From: Salinibacterium sp. M195
GTDB lineage: Bacteria; Actinomycetota; Actinomycetes; Actinomycetales; Microbacteriaceae
Direction: 5' to 3'
DNA: 64,000 bases
Assembly (NCBI RefSeq): GCF_019443965.1
Contig: NZ_CP040814.1
Span: 310,001 to 374,000 of the forward strand
The notes below the pieces were generated by a model. The model worked only from the letters and a program-made list of their open reading frames with translations, was not told where the DNA came from and made no database searches. A program made the position numbers and the translations under genes. Below are positions 8,769 to 16,514 of this stretch, in pieces (position 1 is the stretch's first letter; each line of letters opens with the position of its first letter).

Positions 8769-9956
8769 CTAGTTTGGAGACGATTGAAGAGCGTTGGCCC
8801 GCATACGACCAGTCAGCAGCGCAACCAACAGCAGCACAACGGTAGCGACAGCAACGGCCACCGCGACCCCGATCGTTCCGAGAATGGATGCCGCAAAGGG
8901 CAGCGCCAGAATCACGACGGCCGCAATGACGGTTGCCGTTCGCGGAATCGACACCGTCTCCACCATGGGCGCGTGCAGCAGCCACAGCAGCAGAACCACG
9001 ATCGCTACCGGCAGTGCGAGCGAATAGCCGACGACGAGCTCACTCGATTCGAGGTCGCTCGTGACGGAGCGCACGGCGACTTCGATGCCGGTGCCGACGG
9101 CGGCGAGCGCCGCGTACAAGAAGTAGTGTCCGTAATTCCAGAACAGGTAGCGCTCGCGTTTGTTCTTCAGCCCCTCAACTGCGGGAACGGAGAAATACAG
9201 CCACCAGAGCGCAAACAGCAGCACCAGCCCAGCGCCGGAGGCGATCACGAGCGACGATGACAGCCCGTCCTCCAACGCTTCCTGCACCGCGATTGTCACC
9301 GAGAGCACGCTCTCACCGAGCACCAGAATCGTGAACTTTCCGTAGCGCTCTGCGATGTGGTGCGGATGCCACGACAGCCGTTTCGCGCGGTCCGCCCAGA
9401 GTGGCACTGTCAGCTCCGCGACCACGAGAGCCAAGAACGACACCATGCCCCACTCGGCCGGCAACAGCAACCGCAGCAGCCATCCGGCTTGAACGATCCC
9501 GATTCCCAGGGCGTAGCGCCCCGCGGTCGCTCGGGTCTCCGGGTCATCCTTGACCGCTCGCAGCAGCGTCGCAATCAGCCCCAACCGCAAGATCAAGTAA
9601 CCGATAGTGACGGCAGCAAAGTTGCCGGCGTCGAACGCCATGGGCACGCCAGCCGCGAGCACGAGGATGCCACCCATCTGCAGCATCGTGAACAGACGAT
9701 AGGGAACGTCATCCGTGTCATAGGCGGATGCCAACCACGTGAACTGGTTCCACGCCCACCAAATGGTGAAGAACACCATCAGAAAAGGGGTGATCGCCTC
9801 GAAGGCGTGACCGACCTCAATTGCGTGAGTGAGCTGGGCGACCACGGAGGCAACGGCCACCACAAAAGTCAGGTCGAAGAGCAGCTCAAGGGGCGTCGTT
9901 TTGCGGTGAGGCTCATCAATGTCCCGAGCAACCACCCGCGAGCGCAGTGCGTTCAT
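8769..9956 (-). CDS. ltrA: Low-temperature-requirement A (LtrA) family membrane protein
   Basis: A 395-residue integral membrane protein with about ten to twelve hydrophobic helices. The N-terminal ELLFDLTFVVAVASV followed by WWAWNQFTWLASAYDTDDV, and the central AERYGKFTILVLGESVLSV, are diagnostic of the LtrA family. The family was named from Listeria growth in the cold, but its biochemical role is unknown. The gene starts 13 bases after the stop of the aminotransferase gene and may be co-transcribed with it; no ribosome-binding site is visible, but TAATAT lies six bases before the ATG, so a separate leaderless start is possible. Confidence 0.9.
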   Translation of the reverse strand: MNALRSRVVARDIDEPHRKTTPLELLFDLTFVVAVASVVAQLTHAIEVGHAFEAITPFLMVFFTIWWAWNQFTWLASAYDTDDVPYRLFTMLQMGGILVLAAGVPMAFDAGNFAAVTIGYLILRLGLIATLLRAVKDDPETRATAGRYALGIGIVQAGWLLRLLLPAEWGMVSFLALVVAELTVPLWADRAKRLSWHPHHIAERYGKFTILVLGESVLSVTIAVQEALEDGLSSSLVIASGAGLVLLFALWWLYFSVPAVEGLKNKRERYLFWNYGHYFLYAALAAVGTGIEVAVRSVTSDLESSELVVGYSLALPVAIVVLLLWLLHAPMVETVSIPRTATVIAAVVILALPFAASILGTIGVAVAVAVATVVLLLVALLTGRMRANALQSSPN

Positions 9957-9969
9957 GAACTGATATTAG

Positions 9970-10923
9970 TCAGCGAATCGCTTCTGAGTAGCGAATGTCC
10001 TCATGCATTTTCCAGTAGCGAGCAGTGAACTTCTGCGTAACTGGTCCGGGAATTCCGGCGCCGATTGCGCGACCATCGACAAGAGTGACTGGCATGATTC
10101 CGCCTGCCGTGCTCGTAACGAATACCTCACTTGCCCCCAGTAGCTCCTCATACGACAGCGCGCGCTCCTCGACCCGCAATCCAAGATCCGACTCGAACTC
10201 GGCCCCTATCTCTAGAGCTGTCCGACGGGTGATCCCCTGCAATACCCCGACTTTCGGTGTCACGAGTGCGCCAGCGATAACTGCGAACACATTGAACCCT
10301 GGGCCCTCGACGACGTTGCCAGCGGCATCCGAGAGCAAGGCAGTCTCGGCGCCATGATCGAAAGCGTCGTAAAGCCCCTGAACCAGATCAAGCCAGTGGT
10401 AGTTCTTCACAGTGGGGTCGACAGATTCCTGGGCGATTCGCTGCACGCTGCTGACATGCAGTGAGAGCCCCCGCTCGCGCTGTTCAGCATTTGCGACCCA
10501 GGCAAAAGGCACCGCGAACGCATAAAACTGGTTGACACAGTCGCGCGGATCCCTCGACCCCGGAGCAGCCATCCCCCGCGTGCAAATCAGCTCAACATAA
10601 GCGTTGTCGAGACCGGATGCCCGAACACAGTCGTGCAGAAGTTCTCGAATTCGTTCCCGGTCTATCGGCAGCGACATCCGAAGTTTCGTCATTCCGCGCT
10701 CGAAGCGGTCGAGGTGATCATCGAGCCGAAAAAAACGGCCATTCCACACATGAACGACATCATAAGTGGCGTCAGAATGAAGAAATCCTAAATCAAGAAT
10801 AGGGATCGCCGCTTGCCCAATCGGCACGATCGACCCTCCGATATAGGCGGCTCCTGCAGCGAACGAGTCCGACGGTTCTCTCACCATGATTGGCTCACAC
10901 TCTTCCTCGCGTCGACGCCGCAT
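9970..10923 (-). CDS. Class IV (branched-chain/(R)-amine) PLP aminotransferase
   Basis: A 317-residue fold-type IV aminotransferase. The PLP lysine is expected in DPTVKNYHWLDL, the glutamate that binds the pyridine nitrogen in NVVEGPGFNVF, and the phosphate site in TSTAGGIMPV. From memory the stretches FLHSDATYDVVHVWNG and GPVTQKFTARYW closely resemble the (R)-selective amine transaminase of Arthrobacter rather than ordinary IlvE. It may therefore transaminate amines or a branched-chain or D-amino acid. The ATG at 10923 has GAGGTG almost touching it; ATG 10887, after an upstream GAGGAAGAG, is an alternative start. Confidence 0.82.
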   Translation of the reverse strand: MRRRREEECEPIMVREPSDSFAAGAAYIGGSIVPIGQAAIPILDLGFLHSDATYDVVHVWNGRFFRLDDHLDRFERGMTKLRMSLPIDRERIRELLHDCVRASGLDNAYVELICTRGMAAPGSRDPRDCVNQFYAFAVPFAWVANAEQRERGLSLHVSSVQRIAQESVDPTVKNYHWLDLVQGLYDAFDHGAETALLSDAAGNVVEGPGFNVFAVIAGALVTPKVGVLQGITRRTALEIGAEFESDLGLRVEERALSYEELLGASEVFVTSTAGGIMPVTLVDGRAIGAGIPGPVTQKFTARYWKMHEDIRYSEAIR

Positions 10924-10977
10924 TCACCTCACTCTATCGACAGCAATTCTGAGGTGGAATCGAGAGATAATGGGCCG

Positions 10978-11418
10978 ATGAGTCGAAGCCGAAAATTCAG
11001 CGATGTGGTCATGAAGTTGATGAACTTCGTACACCGTGCAGTGCTCGCCCTTTCCGGTGGTCGCCTCGGCTGGACCCTCGGCAACATGCCCTCACTGGAG
11101 CTCCACACCACGGGTCGGGTTTCGGGCATCCGTCGGTCAACAATGCTCACGGCGCCTGTGCACGGCAACGGACGCTGGGTCATCGTGGCGTCAAAAGGCG
11201 GCGACGACCGCGACCCGCTCTGGTACCGCAATCTGCAGGCGAATCCGGATGCCGAAATCACTGTGCGCGGACGCACCCTGAACGTGCACACCCACACCGC
11301 CAGCCCCGCCGAGAAGGCAGAGCTGTGGCCGCAGATCGTAGCCGCCAATGCGCGTTATGCCGAGTATCAGACCAAGACGACCCGCGACATCCCCGTGGTG
11401 ATTTGCGAAGAGCGCTAG
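10978..11418 (+). CDS. Deazaflavin (F420)-dependent nitroreductase-family protein
   Basis: A 146-residue protein of the Ddn / F420H2-dependent quinone reductase family: a split beta-barrel with LELHTTGRVSGIRRSTML near the cofactor site, then WVIVASKGGDDRDPLWYRNLQANPDAEITVRG, which is the family signature. Such proteins reduce quinones or nitro compounds with F420H2; some members bind other flavins or haem. An open frame extends upstream to 10813 but overlaps the divergent aminotransferase gene; ATG 10978 matches the family start. No neighbouring F420 biosynthesis gene is present. Confidence 0.87.
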   Translation: MSRSRKFSDVVMKLMNFVHRAVLALSGGRLGWTLGNMPSLELHTTGRVSGIRRSTMLTAPVHGNGRWVIVASKGGDDRDPLWYRNLQANPDAEITVRGRTLNVHTHTASPAEKAELWPQIVAANARYAEYQTKTTRDIPVVICEER

Positions 11419-11446
11419 GTTCGCAGCGGCTCAGCGCCTCGCCCCG

Positions 11447-11665
11447 CTATTCGGCTTCCGGGTACTGAAAGACCTCGTCGAGCCCTGCGACAAAGACGCG
11501 GGAGATTTGAAACGCGAGTTCGAGCGTTGGTGAGTATTTGCCCTGCTCGATCGCGATGAGCGTCTGACGAGTGACCCCGATACGACGGGCAAGTTCTGCC
11601 TGTGTCAGCCCTTCGGCTTCTCGAAGAGCGCGGATGTTGTTGGTGACCTTGGTGGGCTTGACCAT
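11447..11665 (-). CDS. Xre-family helix-turn-helix regulator
   Basis: A 72-residue single-domain regulator; TQAELARRIGVTRQTLIAIEQGKYSPTLELAFQISRVF is a clear Xre/Cro helix-turn-helix, closest to the small YozG-like group. Its ATG shares one base with the stop of the upstream membrane-protein gene (TGATG), so the two are translationally coupled. A likely target is their own promoter and the divergent DUF4386-like gene, where two 15-bp direct repeats lie (12116-12130 and 12162-12176). Confidence 0.9.
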   Translation of the reverse strand: MVKPTKVTNNIRALREAEGLTQAELARRIGVTRQTLIAIEQGKYSPTLELAFQISRVFVAGLDEVFQYPEAE

Positions 11666-12099
11666 CAGGCGAGTCCGCGGCGGTACGCGATCACAGAGGC
11701 GACGCCACCGACGATTGCCGAGAGCGCGAAGCCGAAGAACATGGCGTTGGCAATCCAGAAGGTGTTGGCCTCGAAGGCGCTCAAGACGATGACCCCGAGC
11801 CCGCCGATCACCATGAAGGATTGCCCGACGCGATCACCCATGAGGGAAATGTCGCGGTCGCGTTGGTCAGATTTGCCGACGCCGTCTGGGTCGAAGATTC
11901 CGGCGATGATGCCCCACAACACGCTGATGATGATGGTGGCGACAATGCTGATGCCAATCGTCCAGGCCATGATCGGCCACCATTCGACGGCGGTGAGTGG
12001 GCCACCGTCTGCTGCTTGCACGACGACGATCACGTAGGCGATCGTCGTGATGAGCGTGACGATGAGTGCCGACCATTTGTTTCGCTCTTCGTAAACCAC
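11665..12099 (-). CDS. Small membrane protein coupled to an Xre regulator
   Basis: A 144-residue protein with four predicted membrane helices (about 8-28, 38-62, 92-110 and 114-135) separated by the charged loop DPDGVGKSDQRDRDIS. This matches membrane proteins commonly paired with small Xre regulators in actinobacteria, where the membrane protein may modulate the regulator; its function is unknown. The frame is open to 12156, but GTG 12099 is preferred because GGAGG sits five bases upstream. Transcribed divergently from the gene at 12194. Confidence 0.75.
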   Translation of the reverse strand: MVYEERNKWSALIVTLITTIAYVIVVVQAADGGPLTAVEWWPIMAWTIGISIVATIIISVLWGIIAGIFDPDGVGKSDQRDRDISLMGDRVGQSFMVIGGLGVIVLSAFEANTFWIANAMFFGFALSAIVGGVASVIAYRRGLA

Positions 12100-12115
12100 G
12101 AGAACCTCCGGTGTA

Positions 12116-12176
12116 AATAATTCTTGACATTTCGAGTATGAAGGATTTACCGTCAAGTGTCAATAATCTTTGACAT
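12116..12176. promoter_or_regulatory. Divergent promoter region with paired direct repeats
   Basis: Two 15-bp direct repeats, AATAATTCTTGACAT (12116-12130) and AATAATCTTTGACAT (12162-12176), start 46 bp apart. On the minus strand TTGACA (12163-12158), a 17-base spacer and CATACT (12140-12135) make a good promoter for the membrane-protein/Xre operon, and the two repeats bracket it. The repeats are plausible Xre operators. A plus-strand TTGACA (12124-12129) has no convincing -10 partner. Confidence 0.5.
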
Positions 12177-12193
12177 CGAACTCGGAGGAAGAA

Positions 12194-12886
12194 ATGCACT
12201 CGCTCACTCGCACCGCTCGGCTCACTGGCGCCGCCTACCTCGGCCTCGCCGTGACTGGTTTACTCGGATTCCTCGTCATCCGGCCGCAGCTACAGAACGC
12301 GGATGATCCAACCGCAACTGTCACGAACATCCTCGAGAACAGCGCGCTCGCCCACCTCAGCGTTGGCATCGAACTGCTCGTCGTCATCACGCAAGCCCTC
12401 GCGGCACTCGGCTTCTACGCGCTCTTTCGGGGCGAACGCCCAGTCGCCGCCTACGCCGTCGCGTCGTTCGGAATCGCTAATGCGGCAGCGATCTTGGCAA
12501 GCGCAGCCATGATTTCCACCGCCGTCAGCGTGGCAGCTACTCCGGCACTTGCTCCGGCTGGGGACTCCGCCGGAACAGTCGCGCTGCTGTACACACTCTC
12601 GGACGCGCTCTGGGCCGCCGGCGGAGTCTTCTTCGGCCTCTGGCTGATTCCGATGGGCTGGTTCATGATCTCCACGAAACGGATGCCGCGCATCCTCGGC
12701 ATCATCCTCATTGCTGGCGGAATCGGCTACGTGCTCAGCACCGTGCTTGCCGCCACAATCGCATCGTTCCCCGCAGCCATCGCCGATGGGCTCGTGTTGC
12801 CAGCGACCGTCGGTGAACTGTGGACAGTCGGCTACCTACTCGTTCGAGGCATCCGCCGGCACGGAGCAGTCACTAGGAAGAATTAG
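12194..12886 (+). CDS. DUF4386-like membrane protein
   Basis: A 230-residue protein with about six hydrophobic helices. The opening RTARLTGAAYLGLAVTGLLGF, the central ALFRGERPVAAYAVASFGIANAA and WLIPMGWFMISTKRMPRILGI match the DUF4386 family of unknown function. ATG 12194 is chosen because GGAGG (12184-12188) precedes it by five bases. It is divergent from the Xre/membrane pair and may share its control region. Confidence 0.8.
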   Translation: MHSLTRTARLTGAAYLGLAVTGLLGFLVIRPQLQNADDPTATVTNILENSALAHLSVGIELLVVITQALAALGFYALFRGERPVAAYAVASFGIANAAAILASAAMISTAVSVAATPALAPAGDSAGTVALLYTLSDALWAAGGVFFGLWLIPMGWFMISTKRMPRILGIILIAGGIGYVLSTVLAATIASFPAAIADGLVLPATVGELWTVGYLLVRGIRRHGAVTRKN

Positions 12887-12986
12887 AATGGCCTAAATCC
12901 GAATCCTTGTGCATCGGCATCTGATCACGCGTTCATCCAGCAAAAAGACTCTCCTGCTGTGGGCCAGTCTTGCTTAGGCTTATGAA

Positions 12987-13015
12987 CCCACATCTTGCTT
13001 CAGCAAGAATGTGGG
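12987..13015. terminator. Hairpin after the DUF4386-like gene
   Basis: CCCACATCTTGC-TTCA-GCAAGAATGTGGG forms a 12-bp stem with one bulged base, about 100 bases downstream of the stop codon. No T-run follows. It sits at the border of the atypical 13-16 kb region. Confidence 0.5.
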
Positions 13016-13068
13016 GTGAAAGCCGTAGACTCAAATAAGTCCGAAATCCTCAAACTTCAGGATGCCTC

Positions 13069-13839
13069 TTGTCACTCATTATCCGGACCAACGATCCCAG
13101 CACTCGTTTTCGATACGAATCGGAAATGATTGCTCCACTGCGCGCGGCCATACCGCGGCTCGCTTTCGGCCACCGCACTGAAAGCAATGTGCACGTGTTT
13201 AGCGAGGTGCCAGCCGTACACGGTGTCCCCGACCTCACCGCGATCCGTTTCGATTGGGACGCTGTCTCAACGAGGCGGTCCGCAAATGTGCGGCCGCTTT
13301 CGACTGACACGGAGGTTCGCGCGGTAATTGCGCTCGGGGATTCGCTGCTATCTCAATCGGACCTAGCACGAGCGATCAATGTAACCCCGGAGTATGTCCG
13401 CAGGGGCGTAGTTCCGCTGCTGGTCGAGCGAGGCTGGTTCACCATAGATTCCTCTGGCCTCGTGTCTCGAACGCCCGAGTCACGCTGGATAGCTCGACGC
13501 GTGGTTACTGTCGAGGCAAAACTCCGCGATTGGCATCGTGCCATAGGGCAAGCCCGTCGCCAGCAACTTTCTTCAGATGCCGCCTTTGTGGCTTTGGAAA
13601 CTAGGAGCGCTCGAAATATTCAGGATGAGCTATCGATAATTGCGGCTGGCGGCATCGGCGTGATCGCAGTAGACCCGCGTACACAGCGCGCCAAGGTATT
13701 GGCCCGCCCGCGCTACTTCTCAAAAAAGCGAAGCCTCGCCGGACGGATGCTAATTGCGGAGCGTTGCCTTGAGATGTGGGAACGCGGGGAAGTCGAAGGC
13801 CAGATATACCCGGTCTTCGGTTGGCGCAACCTCACCTAA
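13069..13839 (+). CDS. Predicted PD-(D/E)xK nuclease with inserted winged helix
   Basis: A 256-residue protein not recognised by name. It has the expected catalytic pattern of the PD-(D/E)xK nuclease fold: E46 in FSEVPAV, D55 in HGVPDL, E149-x-K151 in VTVEAKLRDW and Q161 in IGQARRQ. Between D55 and E149 lies a stretch (about 84-132) that reads as a winged helix, with SQSDLARAINVTPEYVRRGVVPLLVERGWF. This is an unusual order, the DNA-binding domain being inserted in the nuclease core. The start is TTG 13069 (weak ribosome-binding site) or ATG 13126. It abuts, tail to tail, the 404-residue gene on the other strand. DNA here looks less GC-rich than flanking genes. Nuclease function is inference from motifs. 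Confidence 0.65.
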   Translation: MSLIIRTNDPSTRFRYESEMIAPLRAAIPRLAFGHRTESNVHVFSEVPAVHGVPDLTAIRFDWDAVSTRRSANVRPLSTDTEVRAVIALGDSLLSQSDLARAINVTPEYVRRGVVPLLVERGWFTIDSSGLVSRTPESRWIARRVVTVEAKLRDWHRAIGQARRQQLSSDAAFVALETRSARNIQDELSIIAAGGIGVIAVDPRTQRAKVLARPRYFSKKRSLAGRMLIAERCLEMWERGEVEGQIYPVFGWRNLT

Positions 13840-15054
13840 TCAGCGGAGGATCGATTCCCAGACAGGTAACTGCTCGGCGCGATTCAATCCTGCAGGGCGA
13901 TCAACCCGGTTTAGCGACTTGAGAAACGCTGAGCCCTTTCGAGCTCGCTTCAGTGCACCGATATTGGGACGTGCGATGTTCAATCTTGCCTGCATCCTTC
14001 CGACCGCCATCAGATAATGAAGGCTTGCCGTTTTTGAATCGTGCCCGGCAGCGTCGATCTCGAGTGAAAAAGCCGAGTCGTAATGCTTGTGTCCAGTAAA
14101 GCCGCGCAATCGAACGGACTCCGCAAATTCGACAGTGTGCAGGAGCGTTGAATCGAATAGTCGAGGTATTCGGGGAGGCGGTGGCTGTCCCGCACGGCCA
14201 CCTGCGCGTCGTTGACGAGCAAAGGCCTGTTCAGGCCAGCTTTGACCAGTTGAAAACCCCGTTGCGCCTAGCGCAGTCGCGATCCAACCTGTCAAACCCG
14301 AGTTAGGCAGGTATAACTGCTTCCCTTCAGCCGCAGCCACAGCAGACAACTCCTTGTAACCACGGAGCAGGGCTTCATCGACCAACTGGCCGTATCTTGG
14401 GCTCACCTCGGGCCAATAGAAGCGCAGATACCATCGCTTCTCATTGCTCTCAACCATCTCCTGAAGTAGCAGCTCCCGAAGAGCCGAGTCCGACAACCAA
14501 CGCGAATCCAGAGTCAGGTTCACAAACATGGGTTCGTTGCCAAGCGATTGGCGGCTTTCTTTTACGAACAACATCGCAGCATCAAGTGACTTTCGTCCGT
14601 TTACTTCGCTGACCCAACCGCTAGCGGAAAGGTGAACAGTCGCTCCGTGATCTGACTGGACTTCTAGAACCTGTTTTATCCAAGCTGCTGTGGGTTTTGT
14701 CGGCAATCCTGTTAGGTATGGCCAGGCCATCGCCGAGGCTGACATTGCTGGGGCATCTGGCCAATCTCCAGCGGGATTGAGATGAAGCTCGGGGTCAACG
14801 AATCGTAGTGGGATCGAAGAATGGCTGCTCATATAGCGCGAGGCGGCAGCAGAACTCATTCCTGGAAGTCTGATCACAGTTCCGACACCAAGATTTTTGC
14901 CATGAAGCACCGCGAGCTGGCCGAAGACCTCATCGAGCCGTTGAGCGGCTTGGACACTCTTGTGAACGAGCAGTACAGGTGTATCCCCTCGGAGTATCTT
15001 CTTCAAGGATGTGTGCGCGGGAGCGGCAGTTGTGGAACCAGAAGTGTGCGTCAT
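13840..15054 (-). CDS. Unrecognised 404-residue protein coupled to a protein kinase
   Basis: No family was recognised. The middle alternates hydrophobic strands and amphipathic helices (GATVHLSASGWV, EPMFVNLTLDSRWL, RWYLRFYWPEVS, KQLYLPNSGLTGWIATALG), which would suit a (beta/alpha)-barrel or related alpha/beta fold; the C-terminal hundred residues are basic and helical with several arginine/lysine patches. It contains no cysteine, no signal peptide and no membrane segment. It begins four bases after the stop of the kinase gene with GAAAGG as ribosome-binding site, so the two are one operon and the protein is a natural candidate substrate or effector of the kinase. It meets the nuclease-like gene stop to stop (13839/13840). 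Confidence 0.75.
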   Translation of the reverse strand: MTHTSGSTTAAPAHTSLKKILRGDTPVLLVHKSVQAAQRLDEVFGQLAVLHGKNLGVGTVIRLPGMSSAAASRYMSSHSSIPLRFVDPELHLNPAGDWPDAPAMSASAMAWPYLTGLPTKPTAAWIKQVLEVQSDHGATVHLSASGWVSEVNGRKSLDAAMLFVKESRQSLGNEPMFVNLTLDSRWLSDSALRELLLQEMVESNEKRWYLRFYWPEVSPRYGQLVDEALLRGYKELSAVAAAEGKQLYLPNSGLTGWIATALGATGFSTGQSWPEQAFARQRRAGGRAGQPPPPRIPRLFDSTLLHTVEFAESVRLRGFTGHKHYDSAFSLEIDAAGHDSKTASLHYLMAVGRMQARLNIARPNIGALKRARKGSAFLKSLNRVDRPAGLNRAEQLPVWESILR

Positions 15055-15058
15055 TAGA

Positions 15059-15898
15059 TCAGGCCTTTCGAAGGGTGTTCAAAGCACGTGCTGCACTTCC
15101 ACGTGCGTGTGGCGCTTGCGCGAGCAGTCGCAGGACGACCTCTCCTAGATCGTTAGGTACGTTCTTGGGAAGCGGGAGCGGAGTCCCGGCCACGAGATCC
15201 ACTACATCGTCTGGAAGCAGTCCGTCCTGATTCGAGATAAAAGGATGCTTACCGGCAATAAGCATGTAGAGCATTACGCCACATGACCACAAGTCGGCTT
15301 GTTTTCGCGCAGCTTCTCCGCGAAGGGCTTCTGGCGACATGAACAACAATGTCCCAACCTGCTGCGGATATGCAGTCAGAGTTGCGTCTGTCGCCGCTCG
15401 CGACAACCCGAAGTCAATGAGAACAGGAGCTCGCCAACGACCGTCGCGCAGAAGCGTGTTTGCTGGCTTGATATCCCGATGCCACGTGTCTGCCGCGTGC
15501 AATTCGGCTATTGCTGCAAGTAGGCCAATCGCAAACTTTCGGACGTGGCCACGGGACGGAAGAGTTCCCGATTCGGTTAGCTTCGTAGCCACATCGCCGC
15601 CATCAATGTGTTCACACACAAGGGCAGTTCGACTTCCCCCATCGATGTCAATGTTGCGCAACTCTACGAGCTTTACAATGCCTGGTGAGTCAAAACGCTG
15701 GAGCCCCTCGACTTCGCGAGCGAGTCGCCTCGGATCGAACGAACGCTCAATCAACACCTTGACCGCAACTTGCTGGGGCAAACCGGGGGCACCTTCGACG
15801 CACCATGTTTCGCCGAAGCTCCCGCGGCCGAGAAAGTGTGCGTTCTCCGCTGAGAACGCGACGATAAGTGCATCTTCAGAGTATTCAACCTCAGCCAT
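15059..15898 (-). CDS. Soluble Ser/Thr protein kinase
   Basis: A 279-residue Hanks-type kinase with every catalytic motif intact: glycine loop GRGSFG (24-29), K47 in VAVKVL, catalytic loop HRDIKPAN (140-147), DFGLSR (162-167), SPEALRG (188-194) and DLWSCG. It ends right after the kinase fold, with no membrane helix, PASTA or other sensor domain, unlike the PknA/PknB housekeeping kinases. ATG 15898 is preferred over an upstream TTG at 15928. Together with the next gene it forms a two-gene operon in an atypical region; such stand-alone kinases often belong to phage-defence or conflict systems, but this is inference. Confidence 0.88.
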   Translation of the reverse strand: MAEVEYSEDALIVAFSAENAHFLGRGSFGETWCVEGAPGLPQQVAVKVLIERSFDPRRLAREVEGLQRFDSPGIVKLVELRNIDIDGGSRTALVCEHIDGGDVATKLTESGTLPSRGHVRKFAIGLLAAIAELHAADTWHRDIKPANTLLRDGRWRAPVLIDFGLSRAATDATLTAYPQQVGTLLFMSPEALRGEAARKQADLWSCGVMLYMLIAGKHPFISNQDGLLPDDVVDLVAGTPLPLPKNVPNDLGEVVLRLLAQAPHARGSAARALNTLRKA

Positions 15899-15928
15899 TG
15901 CGTCTCGTTCCAGGTCTCGACCCGGCAA

Positions 15929-16448
15929 CGCTACACGCCGGACAATTGCTCGTTTTCCCCATAATATGCCCCGACCAAGAAATTCGAGAGAATTTCGAGT
16001 TCTCCGCCGTGTCTGTGCAGGTGGGTGTCAAGTAGTTGTTCTCGTCTCGGAGCGCCGCACGCGATTCATTGTTGATCGACCAGCCAGCGGAGGCTCATTG
16101 TTCCGAGAGCAATATCGCGGCCTTCCGAGCTATAGAACTCAGCACAACATAGGTCGACGACGCTTCGCGGTATGCGCCGACCCGAACGATTGAAGCTTCC
16201 GAATCGAGCACGAGCGGCCTCGCGTGGCTTGCTAATGGGGCTCTACCCCCGTGATTGCAAATCCCTAGTAGTTCTTGCGCAAGTGGTTCGTTGCAGACTT
16301 CGAAATGTGCGGCACCGAGCACATCGCGCCGAAATGCCTCATATCGCGCTGAGTTATCGCAGAAACCCAACGGCTCCTAGGCACCGGCGGCAGTTTGGTC
16401 ACAATCAATTTGCCCCGGCCGAAACAGATGCGCACCGCTAGCGAAAAC
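15929..16448. other. 520-bp stretch without a confident gene
   Basis: Between the kinase start and the dimethylargininase terminator no confident gene was found. It contains the weak minus-strand reading frame listed at 16095-16370 and an AT-richer segment just before the kinase start (about 15940-16000) that could hold its promoter. Base composition looks less GC-rich than the housekeeping genes on either side, as expected at the edge of an acquired segment. Confidence 0.4.
16095..16370 (-). pseudogene. Possible small gene or gene remnant
   Basis: A 91-residue frame beginning with TTG and lacking any ATG or clear ribosome-binding site. The predicted product has a protein-like pattern in its second half (RPLVLDSEASIVRVGAYR, then SSTYVVLSSIARKAAILL) but no recognised domain. 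It points the same way as the kinase operon. It may be the eroded end of a lost gene or a chance frame; the evidence is weak. Confidence 0.22.
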
Positions 16449-16483
16449 ACGGATGGCCCGCGCTCGAAGCGCTGGCCATCCGT
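16443..16483 (-). terminator. Strong terminator of the dimethylargininase gene
   Basis: On the minus strand a near-continuous hairpin, ACGGATGGCC arm pairing with GGCCATCCGT around an inner GCGCT/AGCGC stem, is followed by GTTTTCGC. It starts about 30 bases after the stop of the gene at 16515 and fits an intrinsic terminator. Confidence 0.8.
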
Positions 16484-16514
16484 TCTGTTCAGTGCGCGAG
16501 GCGCATCTCGCCGT

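Noticed and set aside
15339..16193. Plus-strand open frame of 284 residues over the kinase
   Set aside because: Antisense to a kinase with all catalytic motifs; product is low complexity and basic.
16172..16441. Plus-strand 89-residue frame
   Set aside because: No ribosome-binding site, no domain, and overlaps the competing weak minus-strand frame; neither is convincing.
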